Part shown: one piece after another, positions 16,909 through 26,800 of the stretch
How positions within the stretch are numbered: the first letter of the stretch is position 1
How the letters are laid out: the number at the start of each line of letters is the position of its first letter
Assembly: GCF_001552595.1 (NCBI RefSeq)
Contig: NZ_BCRM01000001.1
Coordinates: 248,001 to 312,000, forward strand
Direction of reading: 5' to 3'
Length of the DNA stretch: 64,000 bases
DNA from: Rhodococcus erythropolis NBRC 15567
Lineage (GTDB): Bacteria > Actinomycetota > Actinomycetes > Mycobacteriales > Mycobacteriaceae
The notes under the pieces: model-generated
Told to the model about the DNA's origin: nothing
Databases searched by the model: none
Seen by the model: only the letters and a program-made list of their open reading frames with translations
Translations under genes and position numbers: made by a program

Positions 16909-18435
16909 TCAGGACTTTGCGTGGCGCTTCGCCAGCATCCAACGAGAGATCTTCATGTCCCGAGCTTTTCGTTCGATGGTCAGCAGGTCCAACGGAGCGC
17001 TGAATTTCTGAACGGCCAGTGATTTCACACTGCTGAACTCACGCAGCCCATCGGCTCCGTGGATACGCCCGAACCCGGAATCGCCGACCCCGCCGAACGG
17101 CAGGGCGGCGATTCCGGCGAATCCGAGAACCGAATTGACCGTGACGACACCGCATTCGAGCTTCTCGGCAATCGCTCGACCCTTCGACGAACTCTTGGTG
17201 AACACCGAGGCGCCCAAGCCGTACTTCGACGCATTGGCACGCTCGATCCCCTCGTTCATGTCGGCGACCTTGTTCACCACGACGCTCGGGCCGAACGTTT
17301 CCTCGGTGATCGCCGTGGAATCCTCCGGAACATCCGTCAGGATGATCGGATCGATGAACGGACCGTTGAACGAATCAAGTCCGCCGAGTACAGCTTTCGC
17401 GCCGCGACCGAGAGCGTCTTCGATCTGGCCTCGGACTATCGCAGTCTGCTTTCCCAGCGTCATCGGCCCGTAGGTCGAGCTGTCGGTGGCGCCGGCGTGG
17501 GCGTCCTGAAGCGCGGCGGTGAGCTTGGACAAGAAGGCGTCGTACAGGGGCGCTGCGACGTAGATTCGTTCGACGCCGGCACAGGTTTGTCCGCCGTTGC
17601 CCACTGCCCCGAATGCAGCGAAGCTCACGGCCGCATCGAGGTTGGCGTCGGAGTCCACCAGCATGGCGTCCTTGCCGCCGCATTCGGCGACCAGGGGAGT
17701 GAGGGTGTCCGCGCAGGCGGCCATCACGCGCTTTGCGGTAGCCGTCGAGCCGGTGAATGCGATCTTGTCGACACCGGACGAACACAGAAGTGCACCGGTT
17801 TTTCCGTCACCGGTAATGGTCTGCAGGACAGGGTGTCCGGGCGCGGCGATGTTCCACAGCCGGGCCAATTCGACGCCGACGCCTGGTGAGAGTTCGCTCG
17901 GTTTGAAGACGACAGCGTTGCCGGCGGCCAGTGCGTAGCCGATCGAACCCATCGGTGTGTACAGCGGATAGTTCCAGGGGCCGATCACACCGACGACGCC
18001 CATCGGCCGGTAGCCGACGGATGCAGACTGATTGGCGCTGATCAGTCCTGCACCGACGCGTCTGCGGCGCAATACTTTCTGTGCGTTGCGTGCCGCCCAG
18101 TCGAGATGTTCGACGGCCAGCATGACTTCGAGAAGGGCGTCGTCGCTGGGTTTTCCGGTCTCGGCGGAAATGATCGCCGCCATCGATTCGGCGTGAGTGG
18201 CGATCGCGGCGCGGAAATTGCCGAGCACCTTCCGGCGGCCTTGGAATCCGAGTTGATCCCACCACTTCGACGCCGTGCGTGCTGCGGCGACCGCTTTCTC
18301 GATCTCTTGCTGATCTGCAATGGGGTGCTGCGCGACCACGGAATCGTTGCGAGGGTCGAGGCTCGCGAAGGTGTGATCGTCCGATTTCGGATCTGTCGAC
18401 GTGGACGTGCTCTGGCGGCCGAGCTGTTCTGTCAT
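16909..18435 (-). CDS. NAD(P)-dependent aldehyde dehydrogenase
   Basis: 508 residues from ATG 18435. Family landmarks are visible: the VIGPWNYPLYTPMGSIGYAL segment, the FTGSTATAKRV nucleotide loop, the general-base region ECGGKDAMLV, the catalytic Cys in GGQTCAGVERIYV, and FGPSVVVNKV. I chose 18435 because a perfect 18-bp palindrome lies immediately upstream and would otherwise be in coding sequence; GGAGG is 11 bases upstream. It diverges from an acyl-CoA dehydrogenase gene, so both are probably controlled from the shared region by the GntR protein encoded at 19715. Substrate unknown. Confidence 0.88.
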   Translation of the reverse strand: MTEQLGRQSTSTSTDPKSDDHTFASLDPRNDSVVAQHPIADQQEIEKAVAAARTASKWWDQLGFQGRRKVLGNFRAAIATHAESMAAIISAETGKPSDDALLEVMLAVEHLDWAARNAQKVLRRRRVGAGLISANQSASVGYRPMGVVGVIGPWNYPLYTPMGSIGYALAAGNAVVFKPSELSPGVGVELARLWNIAAPGHPVLQTITGDGKTGALLCSSGVDKIAFTGSTATAKRVMAACADTLTPLVAECGGKDAMLVDSDANLDAAVSFAAFGAVGNGGQTCAGVERIYVAAPLYDAFLSKLTAALQDAHAGATDSSTYGPMTLGKQTAIVRGQIEDALGRGAKAVLGGLDSFNGPFIDPIILTDVPEDSTAITEETFGPSVVVNKVADMNEGIERANASKYGLGASVFTKSSSKGRAIAEKLECGVVTVNSVLGFAGIAALPFGGVGDSGFGRIHGADGLREFSSVKSLAVQKFSAPLDLLTIERKARDMKISRWMLAKRHAKS

Positions 18436-18462
18436 GTTCTTCAGATCCTCCATATGTCGGTG

Positions 18463-18507
18463 CATCACATATATGTGATGTGATTTACTGTGCTGGTAGT
18501 CACAGTA
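18463..18507. promoter_or_regulatory. Two perfect palindromes in a divergent promoter
   Basis: CATCACATATATGTGATG (18463-18480) is an 18-bp perfect palindrome. TACTGTG-N8-CACAGTA (18486-18507) is a second perfect inverted repeat six bases further on. They lie between the divergent aldehyde dehydrogenase and acyl-CoA dehydrogenase genes and are likely operators, perhaps of the FCD-GntR regulator downstream. Confidence 0.6.
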
Positions 18508-18562
18508 TGCGTCGGACCGAGCTCCGACAAGCCTCCAGCCTCATCTCACTCGGGAGTTTTCG

Positions 18563-19705
18563 ATGTACATGGATTTCACGCAGGAGCAGTCTGATTTCGC
18601 CAAGTCGGTAGCGTCGTTCTGCAAGAAGGAAAGTGGTACCCGTGAGCAGCGAGACCTGCTGACCGATCATGGCGCCCATAACCACAACCAGGCGTTCTAC
18701 GAGAAGATGGCGGAATTGGGTTGGCTCGGGCTGACTGTCCCGGAGGAGTACGGCGGATCTGCCGGAAGCACGGTTGACCTGTGCATCTTCCTGGAGGAAG
18801 CCGCCAAGGGCATGGCGCCGATCGGTGGACTGGGCCCGACCGTCATCACCGGGGCTGCATACGAGAAGTTCGGCAGTCCAGCCCAGAAGGAGGCAGTGCT
18901 CGGCGGGATCGTCCGTGGCGCGTCTCAGTCGATCTCGATGTCCGAACCCGAAGCAGGCTCCGACGTGGGAAATTTGAGTTGCCGCGCCGAGAAGGTCGAC
19001 GGTGGGTGGCTGATCAACGGCCAGAAGACGTGGTGTTCCAACGCGCACTTCGCCGAGAACATCCTTCTGGTGGCTCGCACATCCCGAGGTGAAGGCAAGC
19101 ATGAGGGCCTGACGATGTTCCATGTCCCGGCCGACATCTCCGGATTGAAGATCAGTGGAATCGACACCATGGGCGGCAAGGAGGTCAACGATCTCTACTT
19201 CACCGACACATTCCTGCCCGAGGACGCGGTGGTTGGGGAAGTCGGCAACGGCTGGCGTCAACTCATGGCCGGACTCAACATCGAACGCCTCATCCTCGCG
19301 GCGATGATGCTCGGGACCGCGCAGCGCGCTTTCGACGACACCCTCGAATTCGTCACCACGCGTAAGCAGTTCGGCCGTCCGGTCGGATCGTTTCAGGCGC
19401 TTCGTCACCGGATCGCGGATCTCGCCACGGAGATCGAATGCGGCCGTCTGCTGGTCTACAGCGTTGCCCGAATGGTCGACGCCAACCCGACCAAGATGTT
19501 CCCGCGGGAAGCGTCGATGGCCAAGCTGAAGCTGACCGAGACCGCCAAGAAGGTCGCGCTCGAGGGGATGCAGATGATGGGTGGGTACGGTTACGCGACT
19601 GAGTTCGACATGGAGCACCATGTGCGAAAGACTCTTGTGTCCTCCATTTATGGTGGTACCAACGAGATTCAGCGAGACATCATCGGCAAAACGTACGGAC
19701 TGTGA
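18563..19705 (+). CDS. Acyl-CoA dehydrogenase
   Basis: 380 residues, the usual length for the family. Visible landmarks: LTVPEEYGGSAGS, the flavin loop SMSEPEAGSDVGN, WLINGQKTWCSNAHFAEN, and the C-terminal GYGYATEFDMEHHVRKTL and YGGTNEIQRDIIG, where the flavin and adenine contacts lie. GGAG lies 7 bases before ATG 18563. It is followed nine bases later by a GntR gene on the same strand, forming a likely operon. Substrate cannot be told from sequence; the divergent aldehyde dehydrogenase suggests an alcohol/aldehyde-to-acid route. Confidence 0.88.
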   Translation: MYMDFTQEQSDFAKSVASFCKKESGTREQRDLLTDHGAHNHNQAFYEKMAELGWLGLTVPEEYGGSAGSTVDLCIFLEEAAKGMAPIGGLGPTVITGAAYEKFGSPAQKEAVLGGIVRGASQSISMSEPEAGSDVGNLSCRAEKVDGGWLINGQKTWCSNAHFAENILLVARTSRGEGKHEGLTMFHVPADISGLKISGIDTMGGKEVNDLYFTDTFLPEDAVVGEVGNGWRQLMAGLNIERLILAAMMLGTAQRAFDDTLEFVTTRKQFGRPVGSFQALRHRIADLATEIECGRLLVYSVARMVDANPTKMFPREASMAKLKLTETAKKVALEGMQMMGGYGYATEFDMEHHVRKTLVSSIYGGTNEIQRDIIGKTYGL

Positions 19706-19714
19706 GGATCGGTT

Positions 19715-20407
19715 GTGGCAACGTCTGCACGCACTCGGAGGGCGACATCTGAGCTGAGGAGACGGCCACAGTTGTCGGAGGACGTGGCCAACCACGTTCG
19801 TAACCTGATCATGTCCGGCGCTGTGCGTCCGGGCGAGTTCGTCAGATTGGACGAAACCGCAGCCGACCTCGGTGTCAGCGTCACGCCGGTGCGAGAAGCC
19901 CTCGTCGCATTGCGCGGCGAGGGAATGGTCGAGTTGGTTCCGCATCGCGGCTATCTCGTCTCGCCCCTCAGTCGCCAAGACATCGAAGACATCTTCTGGT
20001 TGCAGGGGCAGATCGCAGTCAAGCTGGCTTTGCGGGCGATGGACACCATCACAGCTGATCAACTGGTGGAACTCACGGAACTCAACGCCGATTTGCGAGG
20101 GGCGGTCGACGCTTCGGATGCAGCTGCGATCGAGCAGTGCGAATTCGAATTCCACCGCTTGATCAATCGCGCTGCGGGTGGTGCGAAGCTGGCATGGTTC
20201 CTGTTCGGCGCGATTCGGTACACCCCGGCTCGTCTATACGCGACGGATCCAGGCTGGGGTGAGCTTGCGGTATCGAGCCACGACGCTTTGATCGAGGCGT
20301 TCGAGAAGCACGATCGAGAACAGGTGGACGCGCAGATGAGTCTGCAGTTCTCCGACGGCGCTGCTCGACTTCTCGCTCACCTCGACAACATCGGGATCTG
20401 GGACTGA
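19715..20407 (+). CDS. GntR-family regulator, FCD type
   Basis: 230 residues from GTG 19715. The winged helix (GEFVRLDETAADLGVSVTPV, REALVALRGEGMVELVPHRG) is followed by a helical FCD domain with the metal/ligand pattern E-F-H (EFEFHRLIN) and SSHDALIEAFEKHD. It follows the acyl-CoA dehydrogenase gene in the same operon and probably binds the palindromes at 18463-18507. Confidence 0.86.
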   Translation: MATSARTRRATSELRRRPQLSEDVANHVRNLIMSGAVRPGEFVRLDETAADLGVSVTPVREALVALRGEGMVELVPHRGYLVSPLSRQDIEDIFWLQGQIAVKLALRAMDTITADQLVELTELNADLRGAVDASDAAAIEQCEFEFHRLINRAAGGAKLAWFLFGAIRYTPARLYATDPGWGELAVSSHDALIEAFEKHDREQVDAQMSLQFSDGAARLLAHLDNIGIWD

Positions 20408-20416
20408 ATCAGGAGC

Positions 20417-21028
20417 TCAAGACGGAGGTAGGGCGGGAGCGAGCAGGATCGCTGCACATTCGGCGACCAGTTCTTCTTCCGTCACGTCGATGTATCCGTC
20501 CAGCCATGCACTGAGGGTCTGCGCCAGGCCGCCGACCAGGAAGGTTGCCGTCAGCGTCAAGTGGCCGCTGTCGTTCAATCGGTAGAAGGTCTTGGCGTTG
20601 GCGGCCAGGAGACCGATGAATATCGTCGTCGACGCTCGTCGTTTCTCGGCCAGGACAGGGCTCGTCAGGGCGCTGGAGAACAGTAGACGTCCGCGACGGG
20701 GATCCTGCGCGATCGTGCGGACGATGTTCGCGATTCCGGCGAGCGCCTTGCCTCGTTCGGTCTCGGCGGCGTCCACCGCGGCCTGGGTTGAAACGGCGAT
20801 GTCCGTGATGACGGTGTCGTAGACGGCCGACATCAGAGCATCACGATCGGTGAAGCTCTCGTAGAAGTACCGCGCCGCGACACCGGCCTTCTTGCACACT
20901 CCGCGGACCGTCAGTTCGGGCTCGGCGGAGCCCATGAGTTCCAGACCGGCCTCGATCAGCGTCTCTCGCCGTTGGGCTACGCGGAGCGCGCCGTCGACGC
21001 CACCGTACGAACGCGGTTGGTCATTCAT
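20417..21028 (-). CDS. TetR-family transcriptional regulator
   Basis: The HTH reads TVRGVCKKAGVAARYFYESF-TDRDALMSAVYD. I use ATG 21028 (203 residues); a frame to 21088 exists but would place an inverted repeat (21047-21068) inside the coding region. It is divergent from the DUF2236 gene and presumably represses it, itself, or both. Confidence 0.82.
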   Translation of the reverse strand: MNDQPRSYGGVDGALRVAQRRETLIEAGLELMGSAEPELTVRGVCKKAGVAARYFYESFTDRDALMSAVYDTVITDIAVSTQAAVDAAETERGKALAGIANIVRTIAQDPRRGRLLFSSALTSPVLAEKRRASTTIFIGLLAANAKTFYRLNDSGHLTLTATFLVGGLAQTLSAWLDGYIDVTEEELVAECAAILLAPALPPS

Positions 21029-21046
21029 GAAGACCATCTTTGCATC

Positions 21047-21068
21047 CCGAGATTGCTTGACATCTCGG
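21047..21068. promoter_or_regulatory. Probable TetR operator
   Basis: Inverted repeat CCGAGA-N10-TCTCGG between the divergent TetR and DUF2236 genes. Confidence 0.5.
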
Positions 21069-21132
21069 CATTTCGGCGTTTCACTCATCTGAGAACATGC
21101 GTTCGCAGATATCGACTCGAAGGGGTTCTGCC

Positions 21133-22023
21133 ATGACGGTGAGTAGGGATTCGATGGACGGGCGCGAGGAAGCGGTGGCAGGCGGCATCGGAGCGGTCGG
21201 CGTCCAGGCGGTCGACATCGACGCCGAGGTCGAAAAGGCGATGTCCGGGCTCGGACTGTTGGCCGCAGGCGCCAACGTCATCATGCAGTTGGCGCGCCCG
21301 GCGGTGGGGTACGGCGTGTACGAGAGCAAGGTCGAGACGGGTCGGTTGGATCGGCATCCGGTGAAGCGAACCCGGACGACGCTGACGTATCTCGCCGTCG
21401 CGAGCCTGGCGACGGACGAAGAAAAGAAGCTGTACCGACGCGCAGTCAACGGCTCTCACAAGCACGTACGCTCCGATGAGAACAGCGCGGTCGAATACAA
21501 CGCGTTCGATCCCGAGCTGCAGTTGTGGGTAGCCGCCTGCCTGTACCGAGGCTTCGAGGACGTCTACAAAATCTTGTACGGGGATCTCGATCCGGTCACC
21601 CAGGATGCGTTCTATCAGCGAAGCGCCACGTTCGGTACAACCCTTCAGATGCGACGCGACATGTGGCCGGCGGACCGGGATGCGTTCGAGGTCTACTGGA
21701 ACGAGAACCTCGGCAAGGTGGCGATCGACGAGACGATTCGTGAGCATCTCTACGGGATCGCGTCGGCGACCTTCACGCCGAAGCTGTTGCATCCCGTGGT
21801 CGGTCCGCTCAACCGATTTGTCACCACCGGGTTCCTGCCCCAGGCCTTTCGTGACGAAATGCGGCTCCCGTGGTCAGCGCGTCAGCAGCGTAACTTCGAC
21901 CGATCCATGCGCGTCGCCGCGCTGGTCAATCGGTTCAGCCCGAAGATTCTGCGGATGTTCCCCTACAACTTCTATCTCTGGGATCTGCGTCGGCGCATCG
22001 CCAAGGGAATCCCGTTGGTCTGA
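21133..22023 (+). CDS. DUF2236 / MpaB-family oxygenase-like protein
   Basis: 296 residues from ATG 21133 (AAGGGG eight bases upstream). The domain is the DUF2236 type: RPAVGYGVYESKVETGRLDR, TYLAVASLATDEEK, NGSHKHVRS with the conserved His, FDPELQLWVAACLY, and the C-terminal RMFPYNFYLWDLRRRIAKG. The group includes latex-clearing protein and the fungal MpaB oxygenase, which bind heme; activity here is inferred only. It is divergent from a TetR gene and upstream of an esterase gene. Confidence 0.82.
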   Translation: MTVSRDSMDGREEAVAGGIGAVGVQAVDIDAEVEKAMSGLGLLAAGANVIMQLARPAVGYGVYESKVETGRLDRHPVKRTRTTLTYLAVASLATDEEKKLYRRAVNGSHKHVRSDENSAVEYNAFDPELQLWVAACLYRGFEDVYKILYGDLDPVTQDAFYQRSATFGTTLQMRRDMWPADRDAFEVYWNENLGKVAIDETIREHLYGIASATFTPKLLHPVVGPLNRFVTTGFLPQAFRDEMRLPWSARQQRNFDRSMRVAALVNRFSPKILRMFPYNFYLWDLRRRIAKGIPLV

Positions 22024-22083
22024 GCCGACTCTGACACTTGAAGTGATTGACACCACAGGTGAATCGGACACATACTCAACATA

Positions 22084-23267
<1,184 letters not shown>

Positions 23268-23433
23268 TCGATGTGACTGCGTTTGATCGATATGACAGGG
23301 AGGGCGAAGCGCTACTCAAATCCTTGCTGAGTAGTAGCCGAGGGGGCTGGGTATAGGCCCGATCGCTAATCCGGCGGAACGGTTGGTTTGTCTGCTGCAG
23401 CTGACTATGCTGCCGGATATGCCAGTGTGCTCC

Positions 23434-23498
23434 GGGGGGAAATCAGCTTGTCCGCTACGTCGAAGTGTGCCCGAAAGTTGCAGACCTGCATCGGCTGA
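23434..23498 (+). other. Possible 16-codon leader reading frame
   Basis: A strong ribosome-binding stretch (GGGGGGAA, 23434-23441) stands seven bases before TTG 23448, which opens a 16-codon frame ending at TGA 23496. The frame is in phase with the diguanylate cyclase gene that starts at ATG 23505, which itself has no visible RBS. Confidence 0.35.
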
Positions 23499-23504
23499 CC
23501 GGCG

Positions 23505-24599
23505 ATGAAGGGTTTCGTCGAAGTTGTCATGCGCTGGTGGCAGTTGCCGGACCAGTTCCATAGTTTCAGCAGGTACCTCGAAGACCGCGGGTTCTTGACT
23601 TCCTGCCGGGCGCTGGTCGGCGGAACGGCACTCTGGATGGGGTTGGTGTTGCTGTCGGCGCGATTCAGTGACGTCGGTCCGCAAGGTACGTTCTGGCGAG
23701 CGGTCAATCTCATGGTCATCGTCCTGTGCGTCGGCGCGGCCCTGATCTGGTGGTTGTTTCCGCCGACGCCGCTGTGGTCGTACACCTTTGTCGTGGGTTC
23801 CGACGTTGCGATTGCGGCGGCCGCCGCAACCGACTCGGAACCGATGGGACGGCTCATCGCGTGCGTCGTGTTTGCGTCGATCGGCGGCTATATTGCGTTC
23901 TTCCACAATCCGAAACTCCAAGTCGGTCACTTGGTCTTCGCCTCGATTGTCACGGTGCTTTCGGGGTGGACTTTGTTGTTCGGACCAGCAGCGGACGTCG
24001 GCTTGGGGTTGGCGAAAATCGCGGTCGTGATGGCCACCATCATTGTGATTCCCGTGGTGTCCCAAATGGTTCTGGCAGTTCTGGGATCCGACGCCACTAC
24101 TTCCGACATCGACCCGTTGACCGGTCTGCTCAACCGTCGCGGACTTTCGCGTCGTGTGAAGGATCTGATGGGGCCTCCGGTGACCGAGGCCGACGCGGTT
24201 CTCGTGGTGGTGATCGATCTCGACCGATTCAAGACGATCAACGACGTTTACGGCCACGACGTTGGGGACAGCACGATCCTGCGAACGGCGCTGCGTATTC
24301 GCCTGTGGACAACCAAAGCTGCACTGACCGCCCGTGTGGGCGGTGACGAGTTCGTCGTGGTCGAGCGGGTGCCGGTCAGCGTGATAGCGAGGCTGGAAGA
24401 ACAGATCCGCTCGGCAATGGACGGGGCGACCGATGATCCACCGACGAGCGCGAGCATCGGAATGGCGGTCCGCACCGCGCCCCGGCATCCGGGTGAGTCC
24501 GTCGACGAAGTCTTTGCCGAACTCTTCCGCGTCGCGGACTCGGTGATGTACGAAGCGAAGCGCGAAGGTGGCAACCAGGTTCGGGCGAGCCTGGTCTGA
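23505..24599 (+). CDS. Membrane-bound diguanylate cyclase (GGDEF)
   Basis: 364 residues. About six hydrophobic segments occupy residues 35-195, followed by a GGDEF domain beginning DIDPLTGLLNRRG and carrying the intact signature Gly279-Gly-Asp-Glu-Phe283. The inhibitory RxxD site that normally lies five residues before the signature is absent (KAAL), so product inhibition should be weak. It makes cyclic di-GMP from GTP at the membrane. An in-frame TGA lies nine bases before the start; the only strong RBS is upstream of that stop. Confidence 0.88.
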   Translation: MKGFVEVVMRWWQLPDQFHSFSRYLEDRGFLTSCRALVGGTALWMGLVLLSARFSDVGPQGTFWRAVNLMVIVLCVGAALIWWLFPPTPLWSYTFVVGSDVAIAAAAATDSEPMGRLIACVVFASIGGYIAFFHNPKLQVGHLVFASIVTVLSGWTLLFGPAADVGLGLAKIAVVMATIIVIPVVSQMVLAVLGSDATTSDIDPLTGLLNRRGLSRRVKDLMGPPVTEADAVLVVVIDLDRFKTINDVYGHDVGDSTILRTALRIRLWTTKAALTARVGGDEFVVVERVPVSVIARLEEQIRSAMDGATDDPPTSASIGMAVRTAPRHPGESVDEVFAELFRVADSVMYEAKREGGNQVRASLV

Positions 24600-24608
24600 T
24601 GTGAGAGC

Positions 24609-24821
24609 TCAGTCGGCGAAGCTCAGGCCGCGTTCGGCGAGTGCTTCACGCAGAATCCTCAGAGCCTTCGGTCCCATCCCGTGCAGACCGCCGAGTTCCT
24701 TCTCGGACACGGACGTCAATTGCGCGAGATGGGTGTAGCCCGCTCCGATCAGCGCGCGCTGTGCGGGAGCTCCCGTTTTCGGGAAGTCGGTTTCCACTGT
24801 GCCCGGATCCGGTTCTGTCAC
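24609..24821 (-). CDS. Small helix-hairpin-helix DNA-binding protein
   Basis: 70 residues from GTG 24821, with GGAGGAG eight bases upstream. The body is one HhH/RNA polymerase alpha-CTD-like fold: APAQRALIGAGYTHLAQLTS, then VSEKELGGLHGMGPKALRIL. Such domains bind DNA backbone non-specifically. The gene ends 10 bp from the GGDEF stop (convergent) and starts 33 bp after the MFS gene on the same strand, so it is probably co-transcribed with that pump. Confidence 0.75.
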   Translation of the reverse strand: MTEPDPGTVETDFPKTGAPAQRALIGAGYTHLAQLTSVSEKELGGLHGMGPKALRILREALAERGLSFAD

Positions 24822-24853
24822 TGGCCAACTCCTCCGTGTGGGTTTTCCACAGT

Positions 24854-26284
24854 TTAGCGAGCGTCGTGAACGATTTCGGGGCTGTCGATTTTGTCGGGCG
24901 TTCGAGAAAGCGCGCGAGCTGCCACGACAATGCCGATGATCGCGATAGCGGCGAAGGTGAAGAGAAGCAATTGCGCAGAACGAAGCGTCGACGGTTCGCC
25001 GATGTTCACCAGCACTCCGGCCAGGGCCGCGCCGAAGGCATTGGCGATCAGCTGAACGGTGTTGATGGCAGCGGAGGCACGCGCACCTTCTCCGGGATCG
25101 GTGACCGAGGTCATCGCACCGACTGCAAGATGGGGCCAGGCGATGCCGATTCCGACGCCGGCGACCAGCAGTCCGATCACCCACGCGACCATCGCACCGG
25201 CGCCGGCGTGTTCGGTGAGAAATGCTGCCATGATGCCCAACCCGATCGCGACGAGGATCGGACCGCTGACAACGATTCGTCGCACGATACGAGGGGTAGT
25301 CGCCGAGGCGCTCGGGATTTCGCCGAGAGTCCAGCCGAGAGCGAGTGCGGCCCCGAGGAATCCGGCCGCGAGCGGTGCCAGTCCGGCAAGTCGTTGGCCG
25401 AAGAGTGGAATGAACGTCTCGACGGTCGACGCAACAGCGAGGACGACGATGGTCAGGTACACCCATTTGAGCGACGACGCGTTGAACGTCGACGGCGGTA
25501 GCACGCCGTGGCGCGAGCGACGGTCAGCGGCGACAAAGGCGATCAGTAGCAGCACAGCGACGAGAACCATTGCTGCGGTCACTGCGAGGTTGGACAGAAT
25601 TCCGGCAACGCTGACCAGCAAAGCTGCCGCAGTCAGCAATGCCAGTGAGAGGACCGGCACCGGGCTACTGGTCGTGCTGCCCGGTTCATGTGCCGGTAGC
25701 GCGCTGGGGACGAGGGCTGCGACTGCGATCGTCGCGACAACCAGAACGCCGAAAGCCCATCGCCAGGCTCCGAATTGAGCAAAGACGCCGCCGATTGCGG
25801 GGCCGGCGAAGGTGCCGACTCCCCACATTGCCGAAACCAGCGCGGCCCCGCGGGTCCACAGATGTCTGGGGAGCGCGGCATTGATGACGGCGTAACCGAG
25901 ACCAGCCAGGAGGCCACCTCCCGAACCCTGGATCGTGCGGCCGACCAACAGCAATTCCATGGTCGGGCTGACCGCACAGACGACGGTGCCGAGCGCGAAG
26001 ATCGCGAGGCCGATCAGGTAGGCCCCGCGCGGTCCCCTGGCGGCGAGGACGTTGGTGACCAACATCGAGGAGATGACGGAAGCGATGAGGAAGACCGTCG
26101 CGGTCCAGGCGTAGTACTGCTGACCGCCGATGTCGTCGATGGCAGTCGGAAGCAGGCTGGTCGTCAGGTAGACGTTGGTCGCGTACAGCGCGACGCCGCC
26201 TGCGAGGACGGTAGCGGTGCCGAGGTATCGACCGCTCAGGAGCTGCCGCCAGGTTCCGGCGGGAGCATCGGTGGGGGAGTGCAT
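24854..26284 (-). CDS. MFS transporter, predicted SoxR target
   Basis: 476 residues with 12-14 hydrophobic segments. YYAWTATVFLIASVISSMLV, RTIQGSGGGLLAGLGYAVIN and WGVGTFAGPAIGGVFAQFG mark a DHA2-type drug exporter. It is divergent from soxR, and the 63 bp between the starts contain a good SoxR-type operator, so induction by redox-cycling compounds and export of such compounds is likely. Confidence 0.85.
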   Translation of the reverse strand: MHSPTDAPAGTWRQLLSGRYLGTATVLAGGVALYATNVYLTTSLLPTAIDDIGGQQYYAWTATVFLIASVISSMLVTNVLAARGPRGAYLIGLAIFALGTVVCAVSPTMELLLVGRTIQGSGGGLLAGLGYAVINAALPRHLWTRGAALVSAMWGVGTFAGPAIGGVFAQFGAWRWAFGVLVVATIAVAALVPSALPAHEPGSTTSSPVPVLSLALLTAAALLVSVAGILSNLAVTAAMVLVAVLLLIAFVAADRRSRHGVLPPSTFNASSLKWVYLTIVVLAVASTVETFIPLFGQRLAGLAPLAAGFLGAALALGWTLGEIPSASATTPRIVRRIVVSGPILVAIGLGIMAAFLTEHAGAGAMVAWVIGLLVAGVGIGIAWPHLAVGAMTSVTDPGEGARASAAINTVQLIANAFGAALAGVLVNIGEPSTLRSAQLLLFTFAAIAIIGIVVAARALSRTPDKIDSPEIVHDAR

Positions 26285-26300
26285 GTTGTCGAAGGTAGAA

Positions 26301-26318
26301 TCTCAAGTGCGCTTCAGG
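26301..26318. promoter_or_regulatory. SoxR-type operator
   Basis: TCTCAAGTGCGCTTCAGG matches the 18-bp SoxR consensus (CCTCAAGTTAACTTGAGG) at 13 of 18 positions, including CTCAAGT and CTT-AGG. It lies between soxR and the divergent MFS gene. Confidence 0.65.
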
Positions 26319-26347
26319 TCAATGTCGCGCAGCCATTGGGAGGCAGA

Positions 26348-26788
26348 ATGATCCGTAAGAGTGACGAACTTCTCTCGATCGGTGAGGTATCGGCGCGAAC
26401 CGGCGTCGCCGTGTCGGCGGTGCGCTACTACGAAACACTCGGTTTGGTTCCTGCGGAGCGGACGGCGGGAAATATGAGGAAGTTCCCGCGGCACTCGATC
26501 CGGCGGGTGTCCTTGATCCAGTTGGCAGTCCGGTTCGGGATACCTCTGGCCGAAGTTGCCGAAGTATTCGGGTCGTTGCCGCAGGGGCGGACCCCGACGA
26601 AGAAGGACTGGCGCAAGATTTCGACGGAGTGGAATCGGCGACTCGAGGATCGTAAGCAGGCCATCGCCCGGATGCAGGACGAACTGACGGGGTGCATCGG
26701 CTGCGGGTGTCTGTCACTCAAGACCTGCAACCTGCTCAACCCGGGAGACGAACTGGGCCGGGAGGGGCCCGGCGCCAGACGTCTCTGA
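26348..26788 (+). CDS. soxR: Redox-sensing MerR-family regulator SoxR
   Basis: 146 residues. The MerR winged helix is at 9-75 (LLSIGEVSARTGVAVSAVRY), then a dimerisation helix, then the [2Fe-2S] cluster motif Cys116-x2-Cys119-x-Cys121-x5-Cys127, which is diagnostic for SoxR. GGGAGG lies just before ATG 26348. In actinobacteria SoxR senses redox-active small molecules and activates a few transport or detoxification genes; here the divergent MFS pump is the obvious target. Confidence 0.93.
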   Translation: MIRKSDELLSIGEVSARTGVAVSAVRYYETLGLVPAERTAGNMRKFPRHSIRRVSLIQLAVRFGIPLAEVAEVFGSLPQGRTPTKKDWRKISTEWNRRLEDRKQAIARMQDELTGCIGCGCLSLKTCNLLNPGDELGREGPGARRL

Positions 26789-26800
26789 AAATCCTGTCGG

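Noticed and set aside
18500..20155. 551-codon reading frame on the minus strand
   Set aside because: It is antisense to the acyl-CoA dehydrogenase and GntR genes, whose products have clear family motifs. The antisense product has no recognisable domain and a His/Arg-rich composition typical of mirror frames in high-GC DNA.
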